42,246 bases of DNA from a virus (IMGVR_UViG_3300028030_000029:1-42246); one strand, 5' to 3'. Counted from the first letter of the stretch, positions 14,341-21,529 are shown. Notes: generated by a model not told the origin, from the letters alone. Translations and numbers: made by a program.

Positions 14341-15076
14341 GGAACAGTATAGACAATTAATATATAAGATTATTAATGATGGATATAGAAGTTTTCCAAG
14401 TAAGGGAGATTGTAGAGAGGTACCAACGGCTAATATCATTTTATCACCAGATACTCTTCCATTAATCACAGGTCGTCGTATGTATCCTAGGGGAATTATA
14501 GGAGAGCTAAAAGCCTTTCTCAATAATGCAACAGGCAAAGACTTCTCAAAATATGGGTGCAATTTTTGGGGCGCCTGGGCAGATGCCCCAATAGACTATG
14601 CCAGATTATTGCATGATTTCAACGGTGTGAATCAATTAGAAAAAGTGCTAACGTCACTAGTCAATAAGCCATCGAGTAGAAAGCATATTATCTCTCTATG
14701 GGATCCCTCTTCTACTACTCTTCAGCCACCTTGCGTAATGCACTATCAATGGCTAGTCGATGAGCAGGGCAAGTTGAATATGATTTGGTCACAGCGGAGC
14801 GTAGATGTTATGGTAGGCTTAGCGAGTGATATGTTTAGCGCTTGGTTATTCAACCTCTTAATGAGCGAAGCCACAGGATATGAGCAGGGCACTGTGTACA
14901 TGCAATTAGGCGCTTGTCATATCTACTCAATACATAATCCGCAAGATTATTTAAAGAATGAATATAGCTTAAAACCACTTGACTATAAACTAGACTTTAG
15001 GTCTATCAAAGACTGGGAGTTTGAAATCTTAGATTATCCTGATACACCTAAAGTAAGGTACGAATTATGCGTGTAG
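14330..15076 (+). CDS. Thymidylate-synthase-family enzyme, probable dCMP (hydroxy)methyltransferase
   Basis: A 248-residue enzyme starting at ATG 14330 behind AAAAAAGGA. Motifs align with thymidylate synthase: IIGELKAFL, NFWGAWAD, catalytic Cys (C135) in LQPPCVMHYQW, and QRSVDVMVGLASD. The last residue (D167) occupies the position of Asn177 of E. coli ThyA. In T4 dCMP hydroxymethylase the same Asn is an Asp, and it decides cytosine against uracil. The enzyme therefore probably acts on dCMP, giving 5-methyl- or 5-hydroxymethyl-dCMP, and the phage DNA may contain modified cytosine. No dCTPase or deoxynucleotide kinase is recognisable in the window, so the pathway would need host enzymes. The polymerase and exonuclease genes flank it. 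Product identity is inference. Confidence 0.85.
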   Translation: MHFEEQYRQLIYKIINDGYRSFPSKGDCREVPTANIILSPDTLPLITGRRMYPRGIIGELKAFLNNATGKDFSKYGCNFWGAWADAPIDYARLLHDFNGVNQLEKVLTSLVNKPSSRKHIISLWDPSSTTLQPPCVMHYQWLVDEQGKLNMIWSQRSVDVMVGLASDMFSAWLFNLLMSEATGYEQGTVYMQLGACHIYSIHNPQDYLKNEYSLKPLDYKLDFRSIKDWEFEILDYPDTPKVRYELCV

Positions 15077-15402
15077 GTACTCTATTATTAGACCAAAATG
15101 ATAATTATCTTGTGTTAGGGAAGTTGCCCACTAGACCCAACTGGGACAAGGACTGGTTGAAGTATCTCTGTGAGTGCGCGAATGGTATAATTTATAGCCC
15201 CAGCACTGCCAAAGACTTGCCAGCTTGGGCCAAGAAACCAAATGGTGACTGGGACTTGAACTTAGGCATAGCGACTCTTGCGAATCAGCCAGACCTATTA
15301 TTAGTTACTAGGTCAGAATCTAGTGGCGCAGGCAAGAGATTCAGGCTTGATGAATGGGAGAGAGTAGAAGTAGAAGTATATAGGAGGAAAAAATGGAAAT
15401 AG
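15067..15402 (+). CDS. Small protein, possibly a reduced DHFR-like fold
   Basis: A 111-residue protein overlapping the end of the TS-family gene by 10 bases. The N-terminus (LLLDQNDNYLVLGKLPTRPNWDKDWLKYLCECANGIIYSPSTAKDLPAW) loosely follows the dihydrofolate reductase pattern of a glycine-Leu-Pro loop, D-hh-K, a G-I-I strand and T..SLP. It is shorter than DHFR (about 160 residues) and the match is weak. TS and DHFR genes are usual neighbours because TS oxidises the folate cofactor, so context favours the idea, but a dCMP hydroxymethylase would not produce dihydrofolate. Treat as unknown. Confidence 0.75.
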   Translation: MRVGTLLLDQNDNYLVLGKLPTRPNWDKDWLKYLCECANGIIYSPSTAKDLPAWAKKPNGDWDLNLGIATLANQPDLLLVTRSESSGAGKRFRLDEWERVEVEVYRRKKWK

Positions 15403-16262
15403 AAAGCTTAGATATAGATGATGGATTAGATATAGTAGATGATTCAAATGGCACTGCTCTTATAGACGCTGATACCCTGGCCTACACCACCTGTTTATAC
15501 CTGGAAGTGAAGGAAGAATTACTACCAAAAGAGTTTTACACAGAAGAAGAATGGGCTTCAATTATAGATGACCCTGATTATGACGAGGAATCACACGCTA
15601 TTTACAGGATAGACCTGGATGAACTCCTAAAAGAAGCTAAAAGTAAAGTAGAGGAATTGAGGTATAAAACTCGCTCTAAGAATGTAGAATTATACTTCAG
15701 TAGTGGAAAGACATTTAGGAATAAACTTTGTGATACCTACAAAGGGCAAAGAGTTAGAATGAGGTATCCTGAAGGACTTGAATGGCTAAAGCGAGAGCTC
15801 GTTAAGAACTATGATGGAATGGTCTGTGAAGGATTTGAGGCAGACGATATAGTGGTATATAAGAAACGTAGAGAACCTAAAAAATATAAACTGGTAGCAG
15901 TAGATAAAGATGTGCTGAAGTCTGTTCCGGGCAAGCATTTTGATTACTACCATAAAAGAATGCACTGGGTAGAAACTCGCATACAAGAGGCCACTAAATG
16001 GCCTTATATACAAGCTCTGGTAGGTGACACAGCCGATAATATCGCGGGAGTTAAAGGGATAGGGCCTAAGAAAGCTGAGAAACTACTCGCTGAGGCTGTG
16101 TTACCATGTGATTGTTGGAAAGTGGTAGTACAGGCGTATGAAGATAACGGTCTAACTATAAAACATGCCATAGAAACTATGAGGTTAGTGTATATGCACT
16201 CTCTTTATGAAGAGAATGGTCAATACAAAATAAAACTTTGGGAGCCACCTTGTGAAATTTAA
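15393..16262 (+). CDS. 5'-3' exonuclease (FEN/T7 gp6-like)
   Basis: A 289-residue nuclease with AGGAGG upstream. Metal-binding acids appear in order: LIDADTLAY (D25, D27), FEADDIVVY (D151, D152), VAVDKDVL and LVGDTADNIAGVKGIGPKKAEKLL. The last stretch is the helix-three-turn-helix that grips duplex DNA. It would remove RNA primers and degrade host DNA for nucleotides, as T7 gp6 does. The first 22 residues are unusually acidic (EIESLDIDDGLDIVDD). It overlaps the preceding gene by 10 bases. Confidence 0.93.
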   Translation: MEIESLDIDDGLDIVDDSNGTALIDADTLAYTTCLYLEVKEELLPKEFYTEEEWASIIDDPDYDEESHAIYRIDLDELLKEAKSKVEELRYKTRSKNVELYFSSGKTFRNKLCDTYKGQRVRMRYPEGLEWLKRELVKNYDGMVCEGFEADDIVVYKKRREPKKYKLVAVDKDVLKSVPGKHFDYYHKRMHWVETRIQEATKWPYIQALVGDTADNIAGVKGIGPKKAEKLLAEAVLPCDCWKVVVQAYEDNGLTIKHAIETMRLVYMHSLYEENGQYKIKLWEPPCEI

Positions 16263-16270
16263 AAAATTAT

Positions 16271-16303
16271 TTAATCTTATTTTAAGATTAAATATGATAT
16301 AAT
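16271..16303 (+). promoter_or_regulatory. Promoter with perfect dyad, HTH-regulator operon
   Basis: This is the only perfect copy of the dyad: arm TTAATCTTA, 3-bp TTT centre and the complementary arm (16271-16291), then 6 bp and -10 TATAAT (16298-16303). It drives the gene at 16322 and the HTH protein at 16626. If that protein binds this dyad, this is an autoregulatory loop. Confidence 0.85.
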
Positions 16304-16321
16304 AAATAAAAAGGAATTGAT

Positions 16322-16624
16322 ATGAAAACAGAAGAATTGTTAGAAGAAAGAGGTAGTAGGTACGGCAGTTTTGATTCACAAGCGAGGATTGTGCAAGCAT
16401 TGAAAACTACTATGATGGAAGGTAAGAATTGGGACAAACTTAGACCTTACCAGAAAGAAGCTCTGGAGATGATTCAGCACAAGATTGGCCGTATGTTGAA
16501 CGGGGATCCTATGTATGAGGATAATGTAGAGGACATCTTAGGATATGCCAAGCTAATGCTTGACCAGATGAAGATTGACAATGAATTGGTAAAACAACCA
16601 AAACTACCAGGTATGGAGGTGTGA
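16322..16624 (+). CDS. Phage protein of the DUF6378-like family
   Basis: A 100-residue protein with AAAAAGGA upstream. Its pattern (ERGSRYGSFDSQARIVQALKTTM, then EALEMIQHKIGRMLNGDPMYEDNVEDILGYAKLM) is typical of a small helical phage family widely seen near replication genes. The conserved E..K..R...D and D..GYA residues resemble all-alpha nucleotide pyrophosphohydrolase (MazG-like) folds. A nucleotide-related role is possible but unproven. The family name is from memory of the pattern, not from a search. Confidence 0.85.
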   Translation: MKTEELLEERGSRYGSFDSQARIVQALKTTMMEGKNWDKLRPYQKEALEMIQHKIGRMLNGDPMYEDNVEDILGYAKLMLDQMKIDNELVKQPKLPGMEV

Positions 16625-16625
16625 T

Positions 16626-16871
16626 ATGTTAATAAGTGAAGCAATAGCGAAAATCAAAGAACAACTTAAGCTGAAGGACCAATATGAAGTGGCTAGAACT
16701 TTAGGCATTTCACAAGCGACTGTGTCTAACTATATGAAAGGTAAATCATATCCTACCCTTTCAGTAGCCACCAAAATCTATGGAGAGTATGGGTATAGGG
16801 TAGAGCCATTTACAGAGAGCGCACTCAAAAAAGAGTGGGAGTTTTACACTAAGCATGGATTGAATAAGTAG
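16626..16871 (+). CDS. Cro/CI-type HTH regulator
   Basis: An 81-residue protein with GGAGG upstream. Residues 19-51 (YEVARTLGISQATVSNYMKGKSYPTLSVATKI) are a classic XRE/Cro helix-turn-helix with the recognition helix near QATVSNYMKG. The rest is a short C-terminal extension (EYGYRVEPFTESALKKEWEFYTKHG). It is in the operon behind the perfect AATCTTA dyad, so it is the first candidate to bind all these dyads. The dyad spacing (centres about 12 bp apart) is compatible with a small Cro-like dimer. With no lysogeny genes present, a role in timing of lytic transcription is more likely than in lysogeny. Confidence 0.88.
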   Translation: MLISEAIAKIKEQLKLKDQYEVARTLGISQATVSNYMKGKSYPTLSVATKIYGEYGYRVEPFTESALKKEWEFYTKHGLNK

Positions 16872-16877
16872 GTAACT

Positions 16878-18065
16878 ATGAAACCGTATGAACATCAAAT
16901 AGAAATAGCAAATGAAGCCTATGACATATTGCAACAGCATGGATTAGTGTATCTATCTATGCTAGAGCGTACAGGAAAGACTTTGACTTCTATTTTAGTA
17001 GCGGAAATGAGTAAGGCTGAGCGAGTATTAGTGCTCACTAAGAAGAAAGCCTTAGGAGGATGGAATGACACTATTGAAGCCTATCGACCACAGAAAGAGT
17101 ATGTGGTCACGAACTATCACTCAGCTCACAAGGTTAAGGGTAGCTTCGACCTCGTCATCTTAGATGAAGCACACACAATGGCAGCCTACCCAAAACCAGG
17201 CAAGATATGGAAGGAAGTCTATAAGCTAACTCATAATAAGAAACCTATCATTTATCTATCAGCTACCCCATTCGCAGAGACTGTAGGTCAGCTATACAAC
17301 CAGTTCAGACTTAGCGCATGGTCGCCATTCTCTAAGTATAAGAACTACTATGAGTTCCACAGAGTGTATGGTAGGCCAGAAAAGGTTAGGACTCCTTATG
17401 GTTTGGTAGATACCTACAAGAAGTTCAATGATGATTTAGTCTTGAAGCTGGTAGACCATCTATTCATCAAGAAAACTCGCGAGGAGCTAGGATTCGAACA
17501 CGAACCTGAAGATGTTATTCATTACTACCCTATGAGTGAAGAAGTTAAAGAGCTTGTAGATAAGGTAACTAAGACTGAGATGCTAGATGAAGAAACTCCA
17601 CTTGATACACCTATGAAGCTGAGAGTGACAGTCTATCAGATAGAGGGCGGGTTTGTTAAAACTGAGAATGGCTGTAGAGGTATTCAAGGTATTCCTGACA
17701 GAGTAGGAGCTATCAGTTCAGAGTTTGGTGACGGCGAAGATTGCGCTATTATGGCACATTTCAAATGTGAGCAAGAGCATCTAGCCAATTTCTTCCCTAA
17801 GGCTATTATCCTTAGTTCTAATGCACACGCTGAAGGAGTAGACCTCTCACATATAGAGAATCTAATCATTTACTCTATGGACTTCTCTACTGCAAGAGCA
17901 TTTCAGAGAAGAGCCAGACAAGCTAATAAGGAGAGAAAGACTCCTATTAAAGTTAACTTCTTCTTCGCCAAGGGTAGTATGAGCGAAGAGGTCTATGTCA
18001 CCGTCTTTAAGAAGAGAGAAAATTTTACTAAAAATTCATATGAAAGGTGGAAAAATGAACGATGA
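16878..18065 (+). CDS. SF2 DEAD/DEAH-type helicase
   Basis: A 395-residue helicase with Q-like start KPYEHQIEIANEAYDIL, motif I LERTGKTLTS (K34), motif II VILDEAHTM, motif III LSATPFAET, and C-terminal motifs SNAHAEGVDLSHIENLIIYS and AFQRRARQAN. The Walker A has a single glycine before GKT, as in SNF2-like enzymes. A short cysteine-containing insert (NGCRGIQGIP ... DCAIMAHFKCEQE) lies before motif V. It could act in branch migration or fork restart (compare T4 UvsW). Ribosome-binding site is weak (GTAGGTAACT). Its end overlaps the small membrane protein gene by 11 bases. Confidence 0.88.
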   Translation: MKPYEHQIEIANEAYDILQQHGLVYLSMLERTGKTLTSILVAEMSKAERVLVLTKKKALGGWNDTIEAYRPQKEYVVTNYHSAHKVKGSFDLVILDEAHTMAAYPKPGKIWKEVYKLTHNKKPIIYLSATPFAETVGQLYNQFRLSAWSPFSKYKNYYEFHRVYGRPEKVRTPYGLVDTYKKFNDDLVLKLVDHLFIKKTREELGFEHEPEDVIHYYPMSEEVKELVDKVTKTEMLDEETPLDTPMKLRVTVYQIEGGFVKTENGCRGIQGIPDRVGAISSEFGDGEDCAIMAHFKCEQEHLANFFPKAIILSSNAHAEGVDLSHIENLIIYSMDFSTARAFQRRARQANKERKTPIKVNFFFAKGSMSEEVYVTVFKKRENFTKNSYERWKNER

Positions 18066-18207
18066 TCTATTAATTGATTATGCTATGGCTATTATGGTAG
18101 CTACAATAGTAGGTATAAGCTGGGATATGTATAGACTATACAAAGAGCGTAAGAAGGAAGATGAGAATGAGCCTCACGATCCTTACAATGATATAAAGGA
18201 GTTATGA
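18055..18207 (+). CDS. Single-span membrane protein, putative holin
   Basis: A 50-residue protein starting at ATG 18055 behind GAAAGGTGG, overlapping the helicase gene by 11 bases and ending directly before the endolysin ATG. One hydrophobic span (residues about 4-22, LLIDYAMAIMVATIVGISW) is followed by a highly charged tail (YKERKKEDENEPHD). Small size, one membrane span, charged tail and position immediately upstream of a signal-less endolysin are the usual marks of a holin. It could also be a spanin-type inner membrane subunit, although it lacks a coiled coil. Confidence 0.7.
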   Translation: MNDDLLIDYAMAIMVATIVGISWDMYRLYKERKKEDENEPHDPYNDIKEL

Positions 18208-18684
18208 ATGGAAAGAATAGAAACTATAAATATGATAACGGCTGAGTGCTATAGGCAAGGTGTTATAAAGCCTGAAGCTATACAATATGTATTAGCTACT
18301 GTTCAGCACGAAACAAACGACACATTTAATCCTGTTAGGGAGGCTTACTGGCGTAGTGAAGTGTGGAGAAAGAGAAATCTAAAGTACTACCCTTATTATG
18401 GTAGAGGCTACGTACAACTAACTCATAAGAGTAACTATGATAAATTCTCTAAGATATTAGGGATTGATTTAGTGAAGAATCCTAACCTAGCATTAGAGCC
18501 AGACATAGCCACATTCATACTATTATATGGTATGAAGAAAGGCACTTTTACTGGTCTAAGACTAAAAGACTTCTTTAATGCTTCAGGGTCAAACTTCATA
18601 GAAGCAAGAAGAATAGTGAACGGTAAAGATAAGGCAGAGCATATAGCTGAGTTGGCTCAGAAGATAGAAATTAGTGTAGTATAG
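18208..18684 (+). CDS. GH19 chitinase-like endolysin
   Basis: A 158-residue enzyme with AAAGGAG upstream. It matches compact phage GH19 endolysins: the catalytic region QHETN (E35), PVREAYW (E45), then YYGRGYVQLTHKSNYDKFSKILGIDLVKNPNLALEP, and a C-terminal ARRIVNGKDKAEHIAELAQK. These enzymes cut the glycan strands of peptidoglycan at the end of infection. No signal peptide is present, so release needs a holin, for which the gene directly upstream is the candidate. Confidence 0.93.
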   Translation: MERIETINMITAECYRQGVIKPEAIQYVLATVQHETNDTFNPVREAYWRSEVWRKRNLKYYPYYGRGYVQLTHKSNYDKFSKILGIDLVKNPNLALEPDIATFILLYGMKKGTFTGLRLKDFFNASGSNFIEARRIVNGKDKAEHIAELAQKIEISVV

Positions 18685-18693
18685 GAGCTCTAA

Positions 18694-19557
18694 ATGATTA
18701 AGCAATGTAAAGGTAAGGACATTCACAAGATACCTAAATCTAAGCTTAGTGATGGGCCATATTACTATTCAACTAAGTTTGATGGCCACTACACACAAAT
18801 TAGATATGACGGTGAGAACCAAGTAGATTTTTGGACGAGTGGTGGTAAGAGATTTCATTTAAAGAATGTAGCCGATGAGATAGTTGATAAACTAAAAGGT
18901 ATTTCATTTCATATAGAGTGCGAATACCTTTATGACTGTGTGGGTAAGTTAGGGGATAGAGGTAAGAGTGCAAAACTAACTACCTATAGGACAGAATTCA
19001 CTAAAGGTAATCTAACTACGGGCACTGTAGGAAAAGATAGGTTCATGGTATTAGACTTTGTTAATATGACTGAAACTCCTTTTAAGGATAGACTCAAGGT
19101 ATTAGAGAGTCTATTTGATGATTTAGATTTCTTTACAGTTCCTAAGCAAACTTATGTACCTACATTGAAGGTAGGTGAAGACATGGCTCACCAAGACTAT
19201 CTTGAAGGGTTTGAAGGTGGCATGCTTAAGCATGTAGACCATATCTATCAGCCAGGTAAGAGAGTCAATGATATAGTCAAACTTAAGCCTCGTCTCACTG
19301 CCGACTTATTCTGTGTAGATGTTATAGAAGGTGAAGGGAAGTATGAATCAATGATAGGAGCATTAGTACTACATGATAGACAAGGTAGAATAGTTCAGGT
19401 CGGTAGTGGACTGAATGACTCGCAAAGAGATTGGAATAATCGCTACTCATTTATGGGTAAGGTGATTGAGATTGAATATGAGCGTATTCAAGATACCTAT
19501 ATTCAACCTATATTCAAAAGGATTAGACATGACAAAAGCACAGACGAAATCGATTAG
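18694..19557 (+). CDS. ATP-dependent DNA ligase
   Basis: A 287-residue ligase with TAGGAG upstream. Nucleotidyltransferase motifs are in order: KFDG (the lysine K28 that takes AMP), HIECEYLYD (motif III), EGFEGGMLKH (motif IV) and VKLKPRL (motif V), followed by an OB-fold segment (DLFCVDVIEGEGKYESMIGALVL). The size is that of a minimal phage ligase such as T7. It seals Okazaki fragments after primer removal by the exonuclease. The last codons provide AAAAGGATTAGA as ribosome-binding site for the next gene, the same stretch seen in the WRIKP pair. Confidence 0.93.
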   Translation: MIKQCKGKDIHKIPKSKLSDGPYYYSTKFDGHYTQIRYDGENQVDFWTSGGKRFHLKNVADEIVDKLKGISFHIECEYLYDCVGKLGDRGKSAKLTTYRTEFTKGNLTTGTVGKDRFMVLDFVNMTETPFKDRLKVLESLFDDLDFFTVPKQTYVPTLKVGEDMAHQDYLEGFEGGMLKHVDHIYQPGKRVNDIVKLKPRLTADLFCVDVIEGEGKYESMIGALVLHDRQGRIVQVGSGLNDSQRDWNNRYSFMGKVIEIEYERIQDTYIQPIFKRIRHDKSTDEID

Positions 19558-19705
19558 TACTAAAGAAGTGGACTTAGGGTGCTACGCTACTCATAAGAAA
19601 ATTAAGCCTGAAGAGTGGCTGAAGAGTAGAGAGGTAGCACATGAGGTGTATGAGGCGAATAAGAAGCTGATTCAATCTGAAATATCATATATGAAGAAGG
19701 ATTAA
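19529..19705 (+). CDS. Small hypothetical protein
   Basis: A 58-residue basic protein (MTKAQTKSISTKEVDLGCYATHKKIKPEEWLKSREVAHEVYEANKKL...) starting inside the ligase gene with a 29-base overlap and AAAAGGATTAGA before the ATG. It is helical and charged. No function is recognised. Confidence 0.75.
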   Translation: MTKAQTKSISTKEVDLGCYATHKKIKPEEWLKSREVAHEVYEANKKLIQSEISYMKKD

Positions 19706-19845
19706 TCTCTTCAGAATCGAACAGAATCATATCAAATTTCGATCGAAAATCTATCTTTGATATATGATATAGGTTGGATATAAAGTCTCTCAGAATCTCT
19801 CTGGGAGATTAATCTAATCTTAAATAAATCTTAAAGGAATCTTAA
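19706..19845. promoter_or_regulatory. Intergenic control region before the VRR-NUC gene
   Basis: 140 bp with nested symmetry: arm ATCATATCAAA (19726-19736), a perfect 12-bp palindrome TTTCGATCGAAA (19737-19748) and the matching arm TTTGATATATGAT (19756-19768). The 13-mer GATATATGATATA at 19759-19771 is the same as in the centre of the large palindrome at 1565-1663. Confidence 0.6.
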
Positions 19846-19848
19846 ATG
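19818..19848. repeat. Three 11-bp phased ATCTTAA sites
   Basis: CTTAA begins at 19819, 19830 and 19841, exactly 11 bp apart. The third copy overlaps the start codon of the gene at 19846, and AAAGGA between copies two and three is its ribosome-binding site. A protein bound here would block both transcription and access to the start. Confidence 0.75.
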
Positions 19849-20133
19849 AGTGAATTAGAGTCAAAAGTCCAAGCTAAGATATTGAAAGAACTTAAAAAGA
19901 TAGAGGGTCTATACGTCTATAAGAATATCGTCACTAATAGAAAAGGAGTCCCTGATATATGTGTTATCTATTTAGGCAAAGCTATATTTCTTGAAGTAAA
20001 ACGACCAGGAGGTAAACCGACAGAACTACAGAAGTACAATATTGAGAAGATAAGAGAAGCAGGTGGGATGGCTGAAGTAGTCTATTCCTTTGAAGATGTA
20101 GCAAAAATACTAAGGAGTATTGAAAATGAGTAA
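19846..20133 (+). CDS. VRR-NUC nuclease
   Basis: A 95-residue stand-alone VRR-NUC (PD-(D/E)xK) nuclease. The signature GVPD (D37) and the E50-V-K52 pair lie in the order expected, after an N-terminal helix (ESKVQAKILKELKK). Phage VRR-NUC proteins cut branched or specifically structured DNA and may resolve junctions before packaging. The start codon lies within the phased operator-like repeats. Confidence 0.92.
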   Translation: MSELESKVQAKILKELKKIEGLYVYKNIVTNRKGVPDICVIYLGKAIFLEVKRPGGKPTELQKYNIEKIREAGGMAEVVYSFEDVAKILRSIENE

Positions 20134-20404
20134 AAGAGAAAACGAGATTATATTCTCACAGCCACTGCTAGAAATGAGAGTTGTACACACGGAAAATAAC
20201 GACTATGATATTGAGGTAGCTATGCTTGATGGGCCGTCAATAGGCACAACAGAGCCTAATGAGTTCATAGCACAGACTATCACTCAAGGACTGCTGAAGG
20301 CCTATACGGAAAAGCTCAAAGAAGTGCAGGAAGAGATGCTTCAAGCACTCTCTAATCTTTCCGATTCGAATCAGGAGGGTGAACCAAAAGTGCTTGACAC
20401 TTAG
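20126..20404 (+). CDS. Hypothetical protein overlapping an antisense gene
   Basis: A 92-residue acidic protein starting at ATG 20126 with AAGGAG eight bases before it (a TTG two codons earlier is a less likely start). It overlaps the nuclease gene by eight bases. It has a beta-like start (IIFSQPLLEMRVVHTENNDYDIEVAML) and a helical end (TITQGLLKAYTEKLKEVQEEMLQAL). The last 53 bases overlap head-on with the zinc-ribbon gene on the other strand. It is the last gene of the rightward block. Confidence 0.8.
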   Translation: MSKRENEIIFSQPLLEMRVVHTENNDYDIEVAMLDGPSIGTTEPNEFIAQTITQGLLKAYTEKLKEVQEEMLQALSNLSDSNQEGEPKVLDT

Positions 20405-20492
20405 GACAATACTTGTGGAGTACCTTCACTCCACAATTAGGGCATGTTTTAAACTTATTACATAACAATTCTTTTCTCATTTTCTTATTCAT
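20352..20492 (-). CDS. Zinc-ribbon miniprotein (46 aa)
   Basis: A 46-residue protein with a good AGGAG ribosome-binding site on the minus strand. It contains two CxxC knuckles (CPNCG and YCPKC, with an extra Cys near residue 11), a compact zinc ribbon, and a basic N-terminus (MNKKMRKEL). It is the last gene of the leftward virion operon, and its 3' end overlaps the plus-strand gene ending at 20404 by 53 bases. Zinc ribbons of this size usually contact nucleic acid or RNA polymerase. Because it lies at the convergence point of the two transcripts, its mRNA is antisense to the other gene. Confidence 0.8.
   Translation of the reverse strand: MNKKMRKELLCNKFKTCPNCGVKVLHKYCPKCQALLVHPPDSNRKD
20413..20436. 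terminator. Hairpin at the convergence of the two transcription units
   Basis: TTGTGGAG (20413-20420) pairs perfectly with CTCCACAA (20429-20436) across an 8-base loop, nine bases after the plus-strand stop codon at 20404. No T-run follows on the plus strand, and the element is coding on the minus strand, so termination is uncertain. Confidence 0.35.
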
Positions 20493-20500
20493 ACTAACTC

Positions 20501-20782
20501 CTATCTAAATGGCGAATATGTAATGCCTAAATTAGCAAGAGCATCTTGATTATCTATACCAGCACTAATCTTGTCTAATCCTCCATAAGATGTTTGAGGC
20601 GTAGAAGGCTTAGGTAGCTCTCCTAATTGTTCCATAGGTGCTCCTATATTAGGAGTAGGCTCTTGAGGAGTCCATCCATTACCCATTAGTTGCTGAAATA
20701 GCTCCATGAATTCTTGATACTTATTTTGTGTAGGTGAAGTATGAATACCTCCACCCCCATAAATATTAGATGAGTACGCCAT
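20501..20782 (-). CDS. Small virion-operon protein
   Basis: A 93-residue protein beginning MAYSSNIYGGGGIHTSP behind GAGGAGG on the minus strand. It has a glycine-rich start, one helix (KYQEFMELFQQLMGNGW) and a proline-rich, low-complexity remainder. It is at the 3' end of the virion operon after the fibre-like genes. It may be a minor virion or assembly protein. No family is recognised. Confidence 0.75.
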   Translation of the reverse strand: MAYSSNIYGGGGIHTSPTQNKYQEFMELFQQLMGNGWTPQEPTPNIGAPMEQLGELPKPSTPQTSYGGLDKISAGIDNQDALANLGITYSPFR

Positions 20783-20939
20783 CTTTTTTCCTCCTCTCAT
20801 AATCTTCTTTTACATATTTATCGATGTTCTCATTAATAGGTACCATTACAGTATACTGTTTATCTCCTACAGAATAAGTGACTAATTGAACAAAGTCACT
20901 TATAGGATTAATACCTCCTAATCTAATGTCATACATCAT
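20766..20939 (-). CDS. Small hypothetical protein (57 aa)
   Basis: A 57-residue open frame (MMYDIRLGGINPISDFVQLVTYSVGDKQYTVMVPINENIDKY...) starting in a four-base ATGA overlap with the fibre gene and ending 17 bases into the next gene. It looks beta-rich with a charged tail. The overlap pattern at both ends and sensible composition support it as real. It could be a small tail or fibre partner. Confidence 0.7.
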   Translation of the reverse strand: MMYDIRLGGINPISDFVQLVTYSVGDKQYTVMVPINENIDKYVKEDYERRKKDGVLI

Positions 20940-21529
20940 AGCTCTCCATCAAGTCTGAAGTGAGTTCTAACTATATCAAGGTCAACTGTGCCGCCTGTAG
21001 CGTTTCTACCTCTAACATCAAGCATGTCACCCTCAGCTAATGATAGCTCCGATTGCCAAAAGAACGCTACAGGTATATTGTCACCTATACCTCTTATATA
21101 GAAGTTCTCATCACTATAAGGCTGATCATTTATGAATAGCTGCAATTCAAGTGTTTCATTAGATGGGAAGTTTATATTTAGCCCTATACTAACTACTACT
21201 GATGACTGATTAGGAGCTGAAGCATTCCCTATAGAATACCCATTTAGATTAGCTTCAAATCCTCCACGTTCTGTAACTACACTATCAAACATAGGAATGA
21301 TTGAGAATGATACATCATCTAATGTTATTGTAGTGTTGTTGACGGTCCTACATGACACTCTAGGTACTGACATAGTAGCATCGTTCTGCCCAGGGTTAGT
21401 ACCTGTATTAGTTCCTTCTAAAGCAGTGACTCTAACATCAAGTGCCGCTATATCGGATGTATTGGTGTTTATCTGAGTGATGATCTCCTGCCCAGTTGAT
21501 CCACCACTACCACAAGTTAAATCTGCCAT
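20936..21529 (-). CDS. Trimeric fibre-like virion protein
   Basis: A 197-residue protein starting MADLTCGSGG behind GGAGG. Residues 14-40 (EIITQINTNTSDIAALDVRVTALEG) form a short trimeric coiled coil, followed by a Gly/Thr/Asn linker and a beta-rich domain of about 140 residues (SVPRVSCRTVNNTTITLDDVSFSIIP ... HFRLDGEL) that reads like a TNF/C1q-type jelly roll. This is typical of short head or tail fibres that touch the host surface. It follows the ejection-protein genes. Confidence 0.75.
   Translation of the reverse strand: MADLTCGSGGSTGQEIITQINTNTSDIAALDVRVTALEGTNTGTNPGQNDATMSVPRVSCRTVNNTTITLDDVSFSIIPMFDSVVTERGGFEANLNGYSIGNASAPNQSSVVVSIGLNINFPSNETLELQLFINDQPYSDENFYIRGIGDNIPVAFFWQSELSLAEGDMLDVRGRNATGGTVDLDIVRTHFRLDGEL

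Noticed and set aside
16626-16871. A lysogeny repressor (temperate lifestyle)
   Set aside because: No integrase, excisionase partner, attachment site or divergent repressor promoter is visible. The polymerase has Phe at the position associated with virulent phages. A lytic-timing regulator is more likely.
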